This document shows positions 22,258-30,162 of a stretch of DNA of 64,000 bases, in pieces. Both the position numbers and the translations under genes were made by a program. The notes under the pieces were generated by a model that was given only the letters and a program-made list of their open reading frames with translations, did no database searches and was not told where the DNA came from. The first letter of the stretch is position 1. The number at the start of each line of letters is the position of its first letter. The DNA is from Spirosoma sp. (lineage in GTDB: Bacteria > Bacteroidota > Bacteroidia > Cytophagales > Spirosomataceae): NCBI RefSeq assembly GCF_026391055.1, contig NZ_JAPLET010000022.1, positions 773,648 to 837,647 on the forward strand, written 5' to 3'.

Positions 22258-23382
22258 TTACGTAAGTTTTCTTCCTTTCCAATAGTACCCTTTTCCCTGA
22301 GCAGCCAGCCCGAAGAAAAGTACATAAAGCGGGTATACAAGTTGAGTCAGCGGGATAACCGGAACTGACGATTTTTTTTGTAAAAAAACAAGAATCTGAC
22401 GTAAAAACAAAAACTCCGGTACCAGCTTCAGCCCAATAACGAGTAGTGTTACGTTTCCGTTTAAAAAATTGAGGCACCAGCCCAGAACAGCTACAATAGG
22501 GACAACATTACATAGAAATATAAACACCGCCAGGAGCGACGGCAGATAACTATCGTAAGCCCGCCACTTGCTGGCCCATCGCTTACGCTGGTTATAAAAT
22601 CCACGCCACGTCTGGTGAGTGCCCGTCCGAACGATTGCTTCCGGACTTTTCAGAAACTTAACTCCGTTGGGATACCGTGCCGAAATCTTATGCATCAAAA
22701 ACTCATCGTCGCCCGAGGCAAGGTGATCGAAACCGGCGAAGCCGCCCACTGCCGCAAACACCTCTTTCACATAGCCTAGGTTGGCTCCGTTGCACATAGT
22801 CGGCACACCAAGCTCCATGGTGCAGGCCCCGGAACCGATAAGGCTCGAAAACTCAACCGTTTGCAGGGCGTCAAAAACCGTATGTTCGTCGGTAAAGGTG
22901 ACCGGTCCTGATATCAGCCGGGCACCTGTTTGGGACTGAAAAGCGGCAAAGGAAGCTAGCCAATTCGGACCAACCCGGCAGTCACCGTCGGTAGTCATAA
23001 TCAGGTCGCCGGTGGCAATGGCTATGCTTTGGGTGATAGCCCGTTTCTTAGGGGATGCCGTCCGTTCATTGGTCAGCGGCAATGGACGGAGCACGAAGGG
23101 AGCCGACTGCGCATACTGCTGAACGAGTGACAGGGTGGTGTCGGTCGACGAATCATCGGCTACGATTACTTCGAACCGGGTATAAGTCTGGCGGCTCAGG
23201 TCATCGAGCAGATTGCGTATGTTATCGGCTTCGTTGCGAACGGGAATCACGACGGTAATATGCGGTCCATCGGTCATTGACCGGTCCGGCAGTTGGCCCG
23301 GCGGGATGCGTAGCCAGGTTATCCAGAGCAGTAGCGTAAACAGCGCGTAGAGCCCGCTGATTACCAGAAGAAAGATCGTCAT
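22258..23382 (-). CDS. Family 2 glycosyltransferase, membrane-bound
   Basis: 374 residues. An N-terminal membrane segment (FLLVISGLYALFTLLLWITW) precedes the GT-A domain: ITVVIPVRNEADNIR, ADDSSTDTTLSL, TTDGDCRVGPNW (metal-binding DxD-like) and QRKRWASKW. Two further C-terminal membrane spans are seen. Architecture matches cellulose-synthase-like and NodC-like lipid-to-sugar transferases. The start overlaps the flippase-like gene by four bases (ATGA) and it is followed by the deacetylase. Sequence is similar in plan to the other GT2 in this cluster, suggesting old duplication. Confidence 0.88.
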   Translation of the reverse strand: MTIFLLVISGLYALFTLLLWITWLRIPPGQLPDRSMTDGPHITVVIPVRNEADNIRNLLDDLSRQTYTRFEVIVADDSSTDTTLSLVQQYAQSAPFVLRPLPLTNERTASPKKRAITQSIAIATGDLIMTTDGDCRVGPNWLASFAAFQSQTGARLISGPVTFTDEHTVFDALQTVEFSSLIGSGACTMELGVPTMCNGANLGYVKEVFAAVGGFAGFDHLASGDDEFLMHKISARYPNGVKFLKSPEAIVRTGTHQTWRGFYNQRKRWASKWRAYDSYLPSLLAVFIFLCNVVPIVAVLGWCLNFLNGNVTLLVIGLKLVPEFLFLRQILVFLQKKSSVPVIPLTQLVYPLYVLFFGLAAQGKGYYWKGRKLT

Positions 23383-24356
23383 TCAGCGGTTAGTTTGAGT
23401 TTCCAGACCCAGATCAGGCCAGCCAGCACGGGCGTCAGAACGTTGGCTACCCAGAGCGTCAGGGTGACCGTTATCAACACCGAAGCCGAACTGCCAACGG
23501 GTGCAAACACCCATAAAGAAGCAGCTTCCCGAACCCCCAGATCGCTCAGTAAATTAAACGCGGGGGTGATCGTCTTTGCCAGAAAGACCAGCCCAATACC
23601 CGATATGGCCCAAACCATGGGCAGTTCCAGGCCAACCAGCCGCATGGCCAGGTAAAACTGCCCGGAGAAAACGACATACCGCAACCCGGCGACCGCCAGT
23701 GCCCGGCCAATCTCCCGATCGGAATACTGAACGGCCACCTGCCAGTAACTAGAAAAGCGGTTCAAGCCCGAACGGCCCGCCAGAAACGAAACCATCGGCC
23801 GACGGAATATTCCGAACACTACCCCACCCAGCGATAACACCACGAGGACGGCCAGCAGCCATTGGCCGGTCTGGTTGTTGCGCTCAGACACCAGCCGAAG
23901 GTGCTGCGCCCAGGCAATGGTGCCAAAGACTATAGCGACGTAGAATTGCATACCGCCCGACACCAGTGACGCCCCGATGGCACCGGCCCGGTTGGTGCGC
24001 AGCGACAGTACACGACCGGCGGTATCGCCCAACTGAGCCGGCAAAGCGAAGCCTAACGAAACACCGGCCAGTACCCCCTGATATGCCTGCCAGAACCCCG
24101 TAGGCACGACCCGCCGGAGCAGAATCTGCCATTTTAGTGCTTCGAGCCCCCAGTTGACCGGTGTGAGAACAAGTAAGCCCAACGCCCATCGTTCGGGGTG
24201 TTCGACCGCCCGAAGCTGGGAGCTGACAAGGGGCCAGTCGAACGGTTGCTGGCGCAAAACATGGACGATGTAACCGATGAGGGCCAAAAACACGGCTACT
24301 TTAGCCCAAAAGATGATTTTTTTACCCGGTTTCAGCGACAAAATAGAGGAGAACAC
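23379..24356 (-). CDS. Lysylphosphatidylglycerol-synthase-like membrane protein (flippase family)
   Basis: 325 residues from GTG 24356. The frame extends further but its first 69 codons are only the reverse of ruvC and have no protein character. About eight membrane spans (for example IIFWAKVAVFLALIGYIVH; AISGIGLVFLAKTITPAFNLL) with the family signature LGVREAASLW. It resembles the transmembrane half of MprF and the AglD/UPF0104 group, which move lipids or act with glycosyltransferases. It opens the four-gene cluster with two GT2 enzymes and a deacetylase, and is divergent from ruvC with only 30 bases between starts. Confidence 0.85.
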   Translation of the reverse strand: MFSSILSLKPGKKIIFWAKVAVFLALIGYIVHVLRQQPFDWPLVSSQLRAVEHPERWALGLLVLTPVNWGLEALKWQILLRRVVPTGFWQAYQGVLAGVSLGFALPAQLGDTAGRVLSLRTNRAGAIGASLVSGGMQFYVAIVFGTIAWAQHLRLVSERNNQTGQWLLAVLVVLSLGGVVFGIFRRPMVSFLAGRSGLNRFSSYWQVAVQYSDREIGRALAVAGLRYVVFSGQFYLAMRLVGLELPMVWAISGIGLVFLAKTITPAFNLLSDLGVREAASLWVFAPVGSSASVLITVTLTLWVANVLTPVLAGLIWVWKLKLTAE

Positions 24357-24386
24357 GTTACTTTGTAATAGAGCCAACACCCAATC

Positions 24387-24989
24387 ATGATCATTAAACC
24401 TACTTCTTCTACCATTCAGCCAGTCGTTACACCCGAAAAAGTGATTTTGGGCGTCGACCCAGGTACCATGATTGCCGGTTATGGCATCATATCGGTGAAA
24501 GGAGGTTCCATGAGTATGATTCAATACGGCGTGGTTCAGTTGAGCAAATATACGACCTACCAACTGAAGCTCCAGAAACTCTACGAAACCATCCTTCGCT
24601 TAATTGACGAGTATCACCCCGATGAAATGGCGATCGAAGACCCGTTTTTCGGTAAAAACGTGCAGGCCATGCTGAAGCTGGGCCGGGCGCAGGGGGTGGT
24701 GATGGCGGCTGCTCTGTCGCGTAATATCCCCATCGTCGAGTACGCACCCCGCCGGATCAAACAGTCGGTTACGGGCAACGGCAATGCCTCCAAAGACCAG
24801 GTATCCCAAATGGTCGGGCATTTGCTGAAGGAAGACCTCGACCCTAAGTTTTTCGACGCTACGGATGCCCTGGCCATTGCCGTCTGCCACCATTTCCACG
24901 AAAACGCATTGCCGGTAGCGCCGGGCAAAAAGAACAAGAAAGGAGCCTGGGGAGCTTTCGTCAGTGAAAACTCCGACCGGATTCTTTAG
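24387..24989 (+). CDS. ruvC: Crossover junction endodeoxyribonuclease RuvC
   Basis: 200 residues. Cuts Holliday junctions after RuvAB branch migration. The RNase H-like acidic tetrad is visible: Asp24 (GVDPGT), Glu84 (IEDPFFG), Asp157 and Asp160 (DATDALAIA). LGRAQGVVMAAALSRNIPI is the usual helix after the second motif. A short extra N-terminus (about 15 residues) and a Lys-rich C-terminal tail (GKKNKKGAWG) are common in this phylum. Divergent from the flippase-like gene; TTACTTTG at 24358-24365 could be its -7 box. Confidence 0.96.
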   Translation: MIIKPTSSTIQPVVTPEKVILGVDPGTMIAGYGIISVKGGSMSMIQYGVVQLSKYTTYQLKLQKLYETILRLIDEYHPDEMAIEDPFFGKNVQAMLKLGRAQGVVMAAALSRNIPIVEYAPRRIKQSVTGNGNASKDQVSQMVGHLLKEDLDPKFFDATDALAIAVCHHFHENALPVAPGKKNKKGAWGAFVSENSDRIL

Positions 24990-25083
24990 GTCACACGGCC
25001 TGTTTACCGACACATTCCGGCTATACGCCCCGATTCGGTCGTCCCGTTTCTCTTTCTGGTCAATTCAGGAGTAATTTCCCGGC

Positions 25084-26178
25084 ATGAATAACCGGTTCTC
25101 CCAGATCGCGATTCACCTGTTGGGTTGCTTTACGTTTCTGGCCCTGCCTTACGTCTTTGCTGACGACGGATTTGCCCGACTGGCCGAGCTACCTGACAAC
25201 CCGCACGAACAGCGTACGCAGCTGTCGTACCTGCTTACAATTGCCTTTTTTTACGTTAATTTTTACGTACTCATTCCAAGGCTTTATTTCGCCAGACGGT
25301 TTGTCCTGTATGTGCTTGCCTCCCTGAGCTGCTTTCTTCTGATTGAGAGCACGCTGGCCGCCATCAATCGACGCGGGTATCATCCACCCGCCAGCCCCTC
25401 CTTTTCGGCTCCACCGCCCAATGCCGCTTACCGGCACGAGGAGATTCCGGGCGCTTATCCTTCACCACCACCCCACCCTGGCCAACGCCAGCCGGGCCTT
25501 CCCTCCGAATTGGCGCAAACGTTTTTCCTGACACTGGCCGGTTTTCTGATGGCGCTGGCCCTGCGCATCAACAGCCGCTGGCGGGAAACGGAACAGGAGA
25601 AAATTCAGACCGAACTGTCGTACCTCAAAGCCCAGATCAACCCTCATTTTCTGTTCAATACCCTGAACAGCATCTATTCACTTGCCATTATCGAGTCGCC
25701 CCAAACGGCAGCCGCCCTTGTAGAGTTGTCGTCCTTTCTGCGGTACGTCATTCAGGAGTCACAGAAAGACCGGGTTTCCGTTCATAACGAACTCGATTAC
25801 CTCCGTCAGTATATCGCCCTGCAACGATTACGACTGGGCGATACGGCCCAAATCGAGTTTACCATTGAGGGCAACCCAGGCAGTCAGCAAATTGTCCCCC
25901 TCCTGCTGATTTCATTCATTGAAAATGCCTTTAAGTACGGCGTCAGCCCGGAGGAGCCCTCAACCATCCGGATCGGCCTCCGGCTCGAAGAGCAAGCCAT
26001 TCATTGCCATGTTTTCAACAAAAAGGTTCGGGTTTTTCAGCCGACAGCCGTAGCGAGCGGTATCGGGCTGACCAACACCAAAGCCCGTTTGCAACTTTTA
26101 TACCCAACGCATCACCAACTGCGCATCAACGACCAGGCCGATCGCTTTACCGTTGATTTATCCATTACCCTGTCATGA
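25084..26178 (+). CDS. LytS/YehU-type sensor histidine kinase
   Basis: 364 residues. Four predicted membrane segments (about 8-26, 48-67, 72-93, 143-161), with a Pro-rich linker (97-140) between the third and fourth. The His_kinase domain has LKAQINPHFLFNTLNS with phospho-acceptor His188, and an ATP-binding part with ENAFKYG and GIGLTNTKARL. It overlaps the response regulator by four bases, forming a two-gene signalling operon. No large sensory domain outside the membrane, so the signal is probably sensed in or near the membrane. A 12-base repeat ACCGACACATTC lies upstream at 25006 and again after the operon at 26924. Confidence 0.92.
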   Translation: MNNRFSQIAIHLLGCFTFLALPYVFADDGFARLAELPDNPHEQRTQLSYLLTIAFFYVNFYVLIPRLYFARRFVLYVLASLSCFLLIESTLAAINRRGYHPPASPSFSAPPPNAAYRHEEIPGAYPSPPPHPGQRQPGLPSELAQTFFLTLAGFLMALALRINSRWRETEQEKIQTELSYLKAQINPHFLFNTLNSIYSLAIIESPQTAAALVELSSFLRYVIQESQKDRVSVHNELDYLRQYIALQRLRLGDTAQIEFTIEGNPGSQQIVPLLLISFIENAFKYGVSPEEPSTIRIGLRLEEQAIHCHVFNKKVRVFQPTAVASGIGLTNTKARLQLLYPTHHQLRINDQADRFTVDLSITLS

Positions 26179-26909
26179 TTCGAGCCATTGCCGTTGACGA
26201 CGAACCCCCGGCCCTGCGGATTCTCAGCCATTTTTGCCAGCAGGACGGATCAATCGACTTACTCAAAACGTTTACCCGAACCGACGAGGCACTGACGTAC
26301 ATCGAGCAGCACCCGATCGACCTGCTGTTTCTGGATATAAACATGCCGTCTATGTCGGGAATCGACTTTTACCGGGCCATTGCGAATGTATCGACCAATG
26401 GAAAGCCGCCAGTTATGGTTATTTTCACGACTGCCTATGGCGAGTATGCGGTGGAAGGCTTTACCCTCAATGCCGTCGATTACTTGCTTAAGCCTTTTAC
26501 GTTCGAGCGGTTTTCGCAGGCCATTACGAAAGCAGCGGACGTCTATCGCTGGCAGCAACGTACGGATACAACCACCGAGGCCTATGTGTTCGTCCGCGCC
26601 GACTATACGCTCCATAAAATCGCCCTGACGGACATTCTCTACATCGAAGGGCTGGATGATTACCTCAAAATTCATCTCCAGCCGGAAACCGGCAAACCGG
26701 GCGTTCCAAAGCCCGTCGTGGCTCGAATGACGATGAAATCCATGCTGGAACGACTGCCAGCGGTCGATTTCGTTCGGGTGCATCGGTCCTATATCGTTCC
26801 CCTGGCCCGCGTCGACGCGGTCCGCAACAGAACACTGTTCGTGGAAGGTCGTGACATTCCCATTGGCGCCAGCTACGAAGCGGATTTCCTGAAACGCTTT
26901 GGTCTCTGA
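26175..26909 (+). CDS. LytTR-family response regulator
   Basis: 244 residues. Receiver domain with DDEPPAL, phospho-acceptor Asp54 in FLDINMP, TTAYGEYAVEGF and KPF. The C-terminal LytTR DNA-binding domain (about 145-244) has YIEGLDDYLKIHL, MTMKSMLERL, FVRVHRSYIV and the final FLKRF. Translationally coupled to its kinase. LytTR proteins often bind short direct repeats and regulate their own operon. Confidence 0.94.
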   Translation: MIRAIAVDDEPPALRILSHFCQQDGSIDLLKTFTRTDEALTYIEQHPIDLLFLDINMPSMSGIDFYRAIANVSTNGKPPVMVIFTTAYGEYAVEGFTLNAVDYLLKPFTFERFSQAITKAADVYRWQQRTDTTTEAYVFVRADYTLHKIALTDILYIEGLDDYLKIHLQPETGKPGVPKPVVARMTMKSMLERLPAVDFVRVHRSYIVPLARVDAVRNRTLFVEGRDIPIGASYEADFLKRFGL

Positions 26910-27081
26910 CGGTGCATCAATTCACCGACACATTCGGGGCATTGACCTATATCTAACCGTCCTTTGCAACGAAACATCTGCTTTCTGCGCTACTGAGAAA
27001 AAGCGAATCAGGTTAGCTACTTATCAGAAAACTCACGCTGTTTTTTAACTCATTAGAACGAATCAACTCATCGCCAGTAGT

Positions 27082-27834
27082 ATGGAACGTAAAGAATTTT
27101 TGAAGCGTGGCTTTGTTAGCTTACTGGGCATTACGGCGGTTGCTCCGCTGATTGGAGCCTGTTCATCTTCGACGGTTGATCCGGTCAGTACCACCACCAC
27201 CGGCAGTACAACTTCGACTGGATCGACAAATGGCAGTTCGTCCAGTAACTGCACCGTTACGCCTTCAGAAACGGAAGGGCCTTTTCCGACCAAAGTACCG
27301 GCCAACCTCGTTACAAAAGACATTCGCTCCGACCGAACCGGTGTGGCCTTTACCATGAATATCACGATCAAAAACACCAACAACAGTTGCACGGCTCTGG
27401 CCGGGGCACTTGTTGATGTATGGCATTGCGATAAAGACGGCTATTATTCTGAATATGGCGGCACCGGGATGCAAAGCGCCGATTTCACGAAAGTAGACTT
27501 TCTGAGAGGTCGGCAGGTGACCGATACCAACGGACTGGTTTCCTTTACGTCGATCTTTCCGGGCTGGTATTCGGGCCGGGCGCCCCACATTCACGTGCAT
27601 ATTTATAATTCGGCGGGGAAGTCGCTGCTGGTCACGCAAATCGCCTTTCCGTACGATGTCAGCAACACAGTTTACACAACAGCGCAATCGTACGGCTATA
27701 CCAAAGGCAAGCAGGACACGCTCAACGAACGGGATAACGTGTTTTCGGATGGCTTTACAACCGAGTTGGCCACTGTTTCAGGAAGTATATCCGGTGGGTA
27801 TACACTCACGCACACCATCGTTGTGAACGCCTGA
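27082..27834 (+). CDS. Lipoprotein of the intradiol ring-cleavage dioxygenase family
   Basis: 250 residues. The N-terminus has a Tat-like or Sec lipoprotein signal (RKEFLKRGF followed by GITAVAPLIGAC, lipid Cys27), then a Ser/Thr/Gly linker (STTTTGSTTSTGSTNGSSSS). The domain shows TPSETEGPFPT, VDVWHCDKDGYYSEY and FPGWYSGRAPHIHVHIY, containing the two Tyr and two His that bind Fe(III) in protocatechuate/catechol dioxygenases. Surface-attached family members are widespread in soil bacteria; the natural aromatic substrate is unknown. It stands alone between the two-component operon and the pirin-like gene. Confidence 0.88.
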   Translation: MERKEFLKRGFVSLLGITAVAPLIGACSSSTVDPVSTTTTGSTTSTGSTNGSSSSNCTVTPSETEGPFPTKVPANLVTKDIRSDRTGVAFTMNITIKNTNNSCTALAGALVDVWHCDKDGYYSEYGGTGMQSADFTKVDFLRGRQVTDTNGLVSFTSIFPGWYSGRAPHIHVHIYNSAGKSLLVTQIAFPYDVSNTVYTTAQSYGYTKGKQDTLNERDNVFSDGFTTELATVSGSISGGYTLTHTIVVNA

Positions 27835-27887
27835 CGAAATGGAAGTAATCCAAACGAAATGGATCAGGGCAATGGCCCGTGACGCTC

Positions 27888-28002
27888 GGCATAGTTTATG
27901 ACTATGTCGATGCGTTACCCGGTCTCTACCGGTGTATAAAGACCACTCATCGAACTCCGGTCAGAGACCGGATAATACCCGGACATAGTTACAGACTATG
28001 CC
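27888..28002. repeat. REP/BIME-like nested inverted repeat
   Basis: Outer arms 27888-27908 and 27982-28002 match in reverse complement at 18 of 21 positions, and each arm is itself an imperfect hairpin around ACTATG/CATAGT. Inner arms CCGGTCTCTACCGG (27919-27932) and CCGGTCAGAGACCGG (27957-27971) also pair, with one unpaired base. Two hairpin units in opposite orientation match the plan of bacterial interspersed mosaic elements. It lies in the leader of the pirin-like gene. Confidence 0.7.
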
Positions 28003-28025
28003 CGACGTACACCCGCTACTTAGCC

Positions 28026-28751
28026 ATGATAGACACCCGAACGCAGGCTCAGTTGTATGTTGCCGACCAGCGCGGCTGCTCACAGAACCGTTTTTTTCGG
28101 AGTTACCATACGTTCAACTTCGGCTCCTATACGGCCGAACACCGGACTGCGTTTGGCAGCCTGCGGGTGTTAAATGACGATACCCTTGGTCCGGGACATC
28201 GGTTGTCGATAACGGTCGATGACGATACCGCGGTTGTGCTTGTTCCGCTGGTGGGTGGTCTTGAGTTCAACAGCCCCGTTGCCAGCGGCTTTCTGGAAGC
28301 GGGACAGATTCAGACGCTCTGGCTGGCAAAGGGGATGACGTATGAACTCATTAATCCGTACGAAACGGAGCTGATCAATTTTGTTCAGCTCTGGTTTTCC
28401 ACTGGTTCCGAAACCCGTTTGAGTACATCCCGGCAATCGGCTATTGACCTGACAATGACCAACCAACTTCTTCCCGCCTTCGCGCTATCGCCCCTCAGGG
28501 ATGATGCCGAATCGGCTGGCCGGGGTTTTATTGGCCGCTTCGACGGGCGGGCAGAAGGAACGTATGCGCTAAAAAATCCGGCAAATGGTGTTTTTGTGTT
28601 CGTTCTGAGTGGCGCTTTCGAAGTTCAGAACCGGCTCCTCCACGAACGCGACGGCTTATCGCTGACGAACATGCCGGATGCCGTGGTGGAGTTTGAGGCC
28701 TTAGCCAATAATGCAATTCTGCTGCTCATGGAAGTGCCCCTGCACGGCTAA
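28026..28751 (+). CDS. Pirin-like cupin protein lacking the usual metal motif
   Basis: 241 residues from ATG 28026; the open frame extends upstream, but that part runs through a repeat element and has no protein character. The N-terminal cupin resembles pirin (RSYHTFNFGSYTAEHRTAFGS, then LRVLNDDTLGPGH), but the HPHRD metal-ligand motif is replaced by RLSITVDDDTAVVLV, so an iron centre is unlikely in that half. The C-terminal domain (GRFDGRAEGTYAL, GVFVFVLSGAFEVQN) is a second cupin. Function unknown; not obviously the quercetinase-type enzyme. Confidence 0.8.
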   Translation: MIDTRTQAQLYVADQRGCSQNRFFRSYHTFNFGSYTAEHRTAFGSLRVLNDDTLGPGHRLSITVDDDTAVVLVPLVGGLEFNSPVASGFLEAGQIQTLWLAKGMTYELINPYETELINFVQLWFSTGSETRLSTSRQSAIDLTMTNQLLPAFALSPLRDDAESAGRGFIGRFDGRAEGTYALKNPANGVFVFVLSGAFEVQNRLLHERDGLSLTNMPDAVVEFEALANNAILLLMEVPLHG

Positions 28752-28764
28752 CGACCGGATATCG

Positions 28765-29589
28765 TTACAAGCGATAGAACATATTGTACTGGAGACTTCC
28801 GTAAACACGAAAAACGGTTAGCACACAGGTCGACGCGGTAGCCTTGCCATCGTTAATGGCGGGTTTCCAGTTGAGCTTTTCGGGTGTCCACTCGGGCATG
28901 TTCCGGATCACCTGCTGTACGTAGGTTACCGCTTCGGGCATCTTCGCGTTTTCGGATACATTTGTATTCAACAATACCCCAATACCCGTCACCTGCCCGA
29001 TTTCATTGATGGCCAGCGTAGCGGTAACCCGCCGGATGCGTTCGCCATCAACCAGCGGCCCTAGTTTTTGCTTCATATACGTCGAGAGTTCCGTGGGTTT
29101 CCCCAGAAACTGAGCCGACTGGTAGAAAGGGGTACACGCTTCTTTGGTTCCATCGGCGGTAAAACAGGCACTCTGTGTCATGCGACCGTTCCGGTAGTAC
29201 TCTTTTCGCTTGATGGACCCGTCTTCATAAAAGACCATGAACGGGCCATGCAGCACATCGTCTTTGTATTCGCAGGTGATGTAGGGCTTCCCCGTGAGGT
29301 ACATGATTTTCGTAGGGCCAAACCGAAATATGCGGCTCAGGCTATCCAGAGGAAAGCCGTTTGGCAGTGTCTGCGGCAAAACCTGGTAGGAATCGACTCG
29401 AAATAAAGACCCGTTTTTCAGCAACGTTCGAACTGTAAAGTATTGGTTGCGTTTACCAAAATAGAGAATTTCTTCGTCGTACTCAGCAAAGGTACGACGC
29501 ACCATTTGGCTATTTTTAACCAGATCAGACTGCGCCTGAACGGGCAGGCTCAACAACAGGCCAAGTAACACTATGAAAACAGCATTCAT
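28765..29589 (-). CDS. Secreted MORN-repeat protein with TonB-like C-terminal domain
   Basis: 274 residues from ATG 29589, chosen because a clear signal peptide follows (MNAVFIVLLGLLLSLPVQAQ); codons upstream are probably untranslated. Middle part has MORN-variant repeats (HGPFMVFYEDGSIKRKEYYRNGRMTQ). The C-terminal part (VTATLAINEIGQVTGIGVL, then MPEWTPEKLNWKPA) resembles the TonB C-terminal domain used in Bacteroidota periplasmic or transducer proteins. With a cleaved signal peptide rather than an N-terminal anchor it is probably not a classical TonB. Convergent with the pirin-like gene. Confidence 0.78.
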   Translation of the reverse strand: MNAVFIVLLGLLLSLPVQAQSDLVKNSQMVRRTFAEYDEEILYFGKRNQYFTVRTLLKNGSLFRVDSYQVLPQTLPNGFPLDSLSRIFRFGPTKIMYLTGKPYITCEYKDDVLHGPFMVFYEDGSIKRKEYYRNGRMTQSACFTADGTKEACTPFYQSAQFLGKPTELSTYMKQKLGPLVDGERIRRVTATLAINEIGQVTGIGVLLNTNVSENAKMPEAVTYVQQVIRNMPEWTPEKLNWKPAINDGKATASTCVLTVFRVYGSLQYNMFYRL

Positions 29590-29720
29590 ACAGGCATCAA
29601 TCGTTCGGTTCCGCTTTCGCATACAGGGCGGCACGCGTTGGCTACCAACTGGCCCGGCACACATAGTACTAAGATAGGTATTATCAATTTATGTTTTAAC
29701 CCTCTCCCGTTTTTTTGGCT

Positions 29721-30143
29721 ATGGCCATCTTCCAGCATACGTTTCAGCTACCGGCTTACCCGCGCGGCTTCCATCTGATTACCCAAACCATCGAGCGGGA
29801 GTTTGGTGCGATCCGGCAGATCAGGGTTGGCTTGCTACAGGTTTTTATACAGCACACCTCGGCCAGCCTCACCATCAACGAAAACCCCGACCCTACCGTG
29901 CGCGGTGATTTCGAACGGTTTTTCAACCGGACAGTACGCGAAAACGAACCCTATTACGAGCACGATTATGAAGGCTCCGACGATATGCCTGCTCACCTGA
30001 AAGCGGCTCTGCTTGGGCACTCCGTCCTGATTCCGATCACGAACGGACGGCTGAACCTCGGTATCTGGCAGGGCGTCTATCTGGGTGAACACCGTAACAA
30101 CGGTGGTCGCCGGACACTCGTGCTAACGGCCTGGGGAGACTAA
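29721..30143 (+). CDS. YjbQ/UPF0047 family protein
   Basis: 140 residues from ATG 29721 (two codons after a TTG). Characteristic motifs: LLQVFIQHTSASLTINENPD and LLGHSVLIPITNGRLNLGIW, then GVYLGEHRNN. Members have a conserved His/Glu metal pocket and weak thiamine-phosphate synthase activity; their real role is not settled. Single gene between convergent and divergent neighbours. Confidence 0.93.
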   Translation: MAIFQHTFQLPAYPRGFHLITQTIEREFGAIRQIRVGLLQVFIQHTSASLTINENPDPTVRGDFERFFNRTVRENEPYYEHDYEGSDDMPAHLKAALLGHSVLIPITNGRLNLGIWQGVYLGEHRNNGGRRTLVLTAWGD

Positions 30144-30162
30144 CAGAAAGGGCCGTTTTAGG

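Noticed and set aside
24357..24563. N-terminal extension of the flippase-like protein
   Set aside because: The extra 69 codons are the reverse of the ruvC coding sequence, rich in His/Asn and not hydrophobic.
27879..28025. N-terminal extension of the pirin-like protein
   Set aside because: It is translated from a REP-like inverted-repeat element; the pirin fold begins after ATG 28026.
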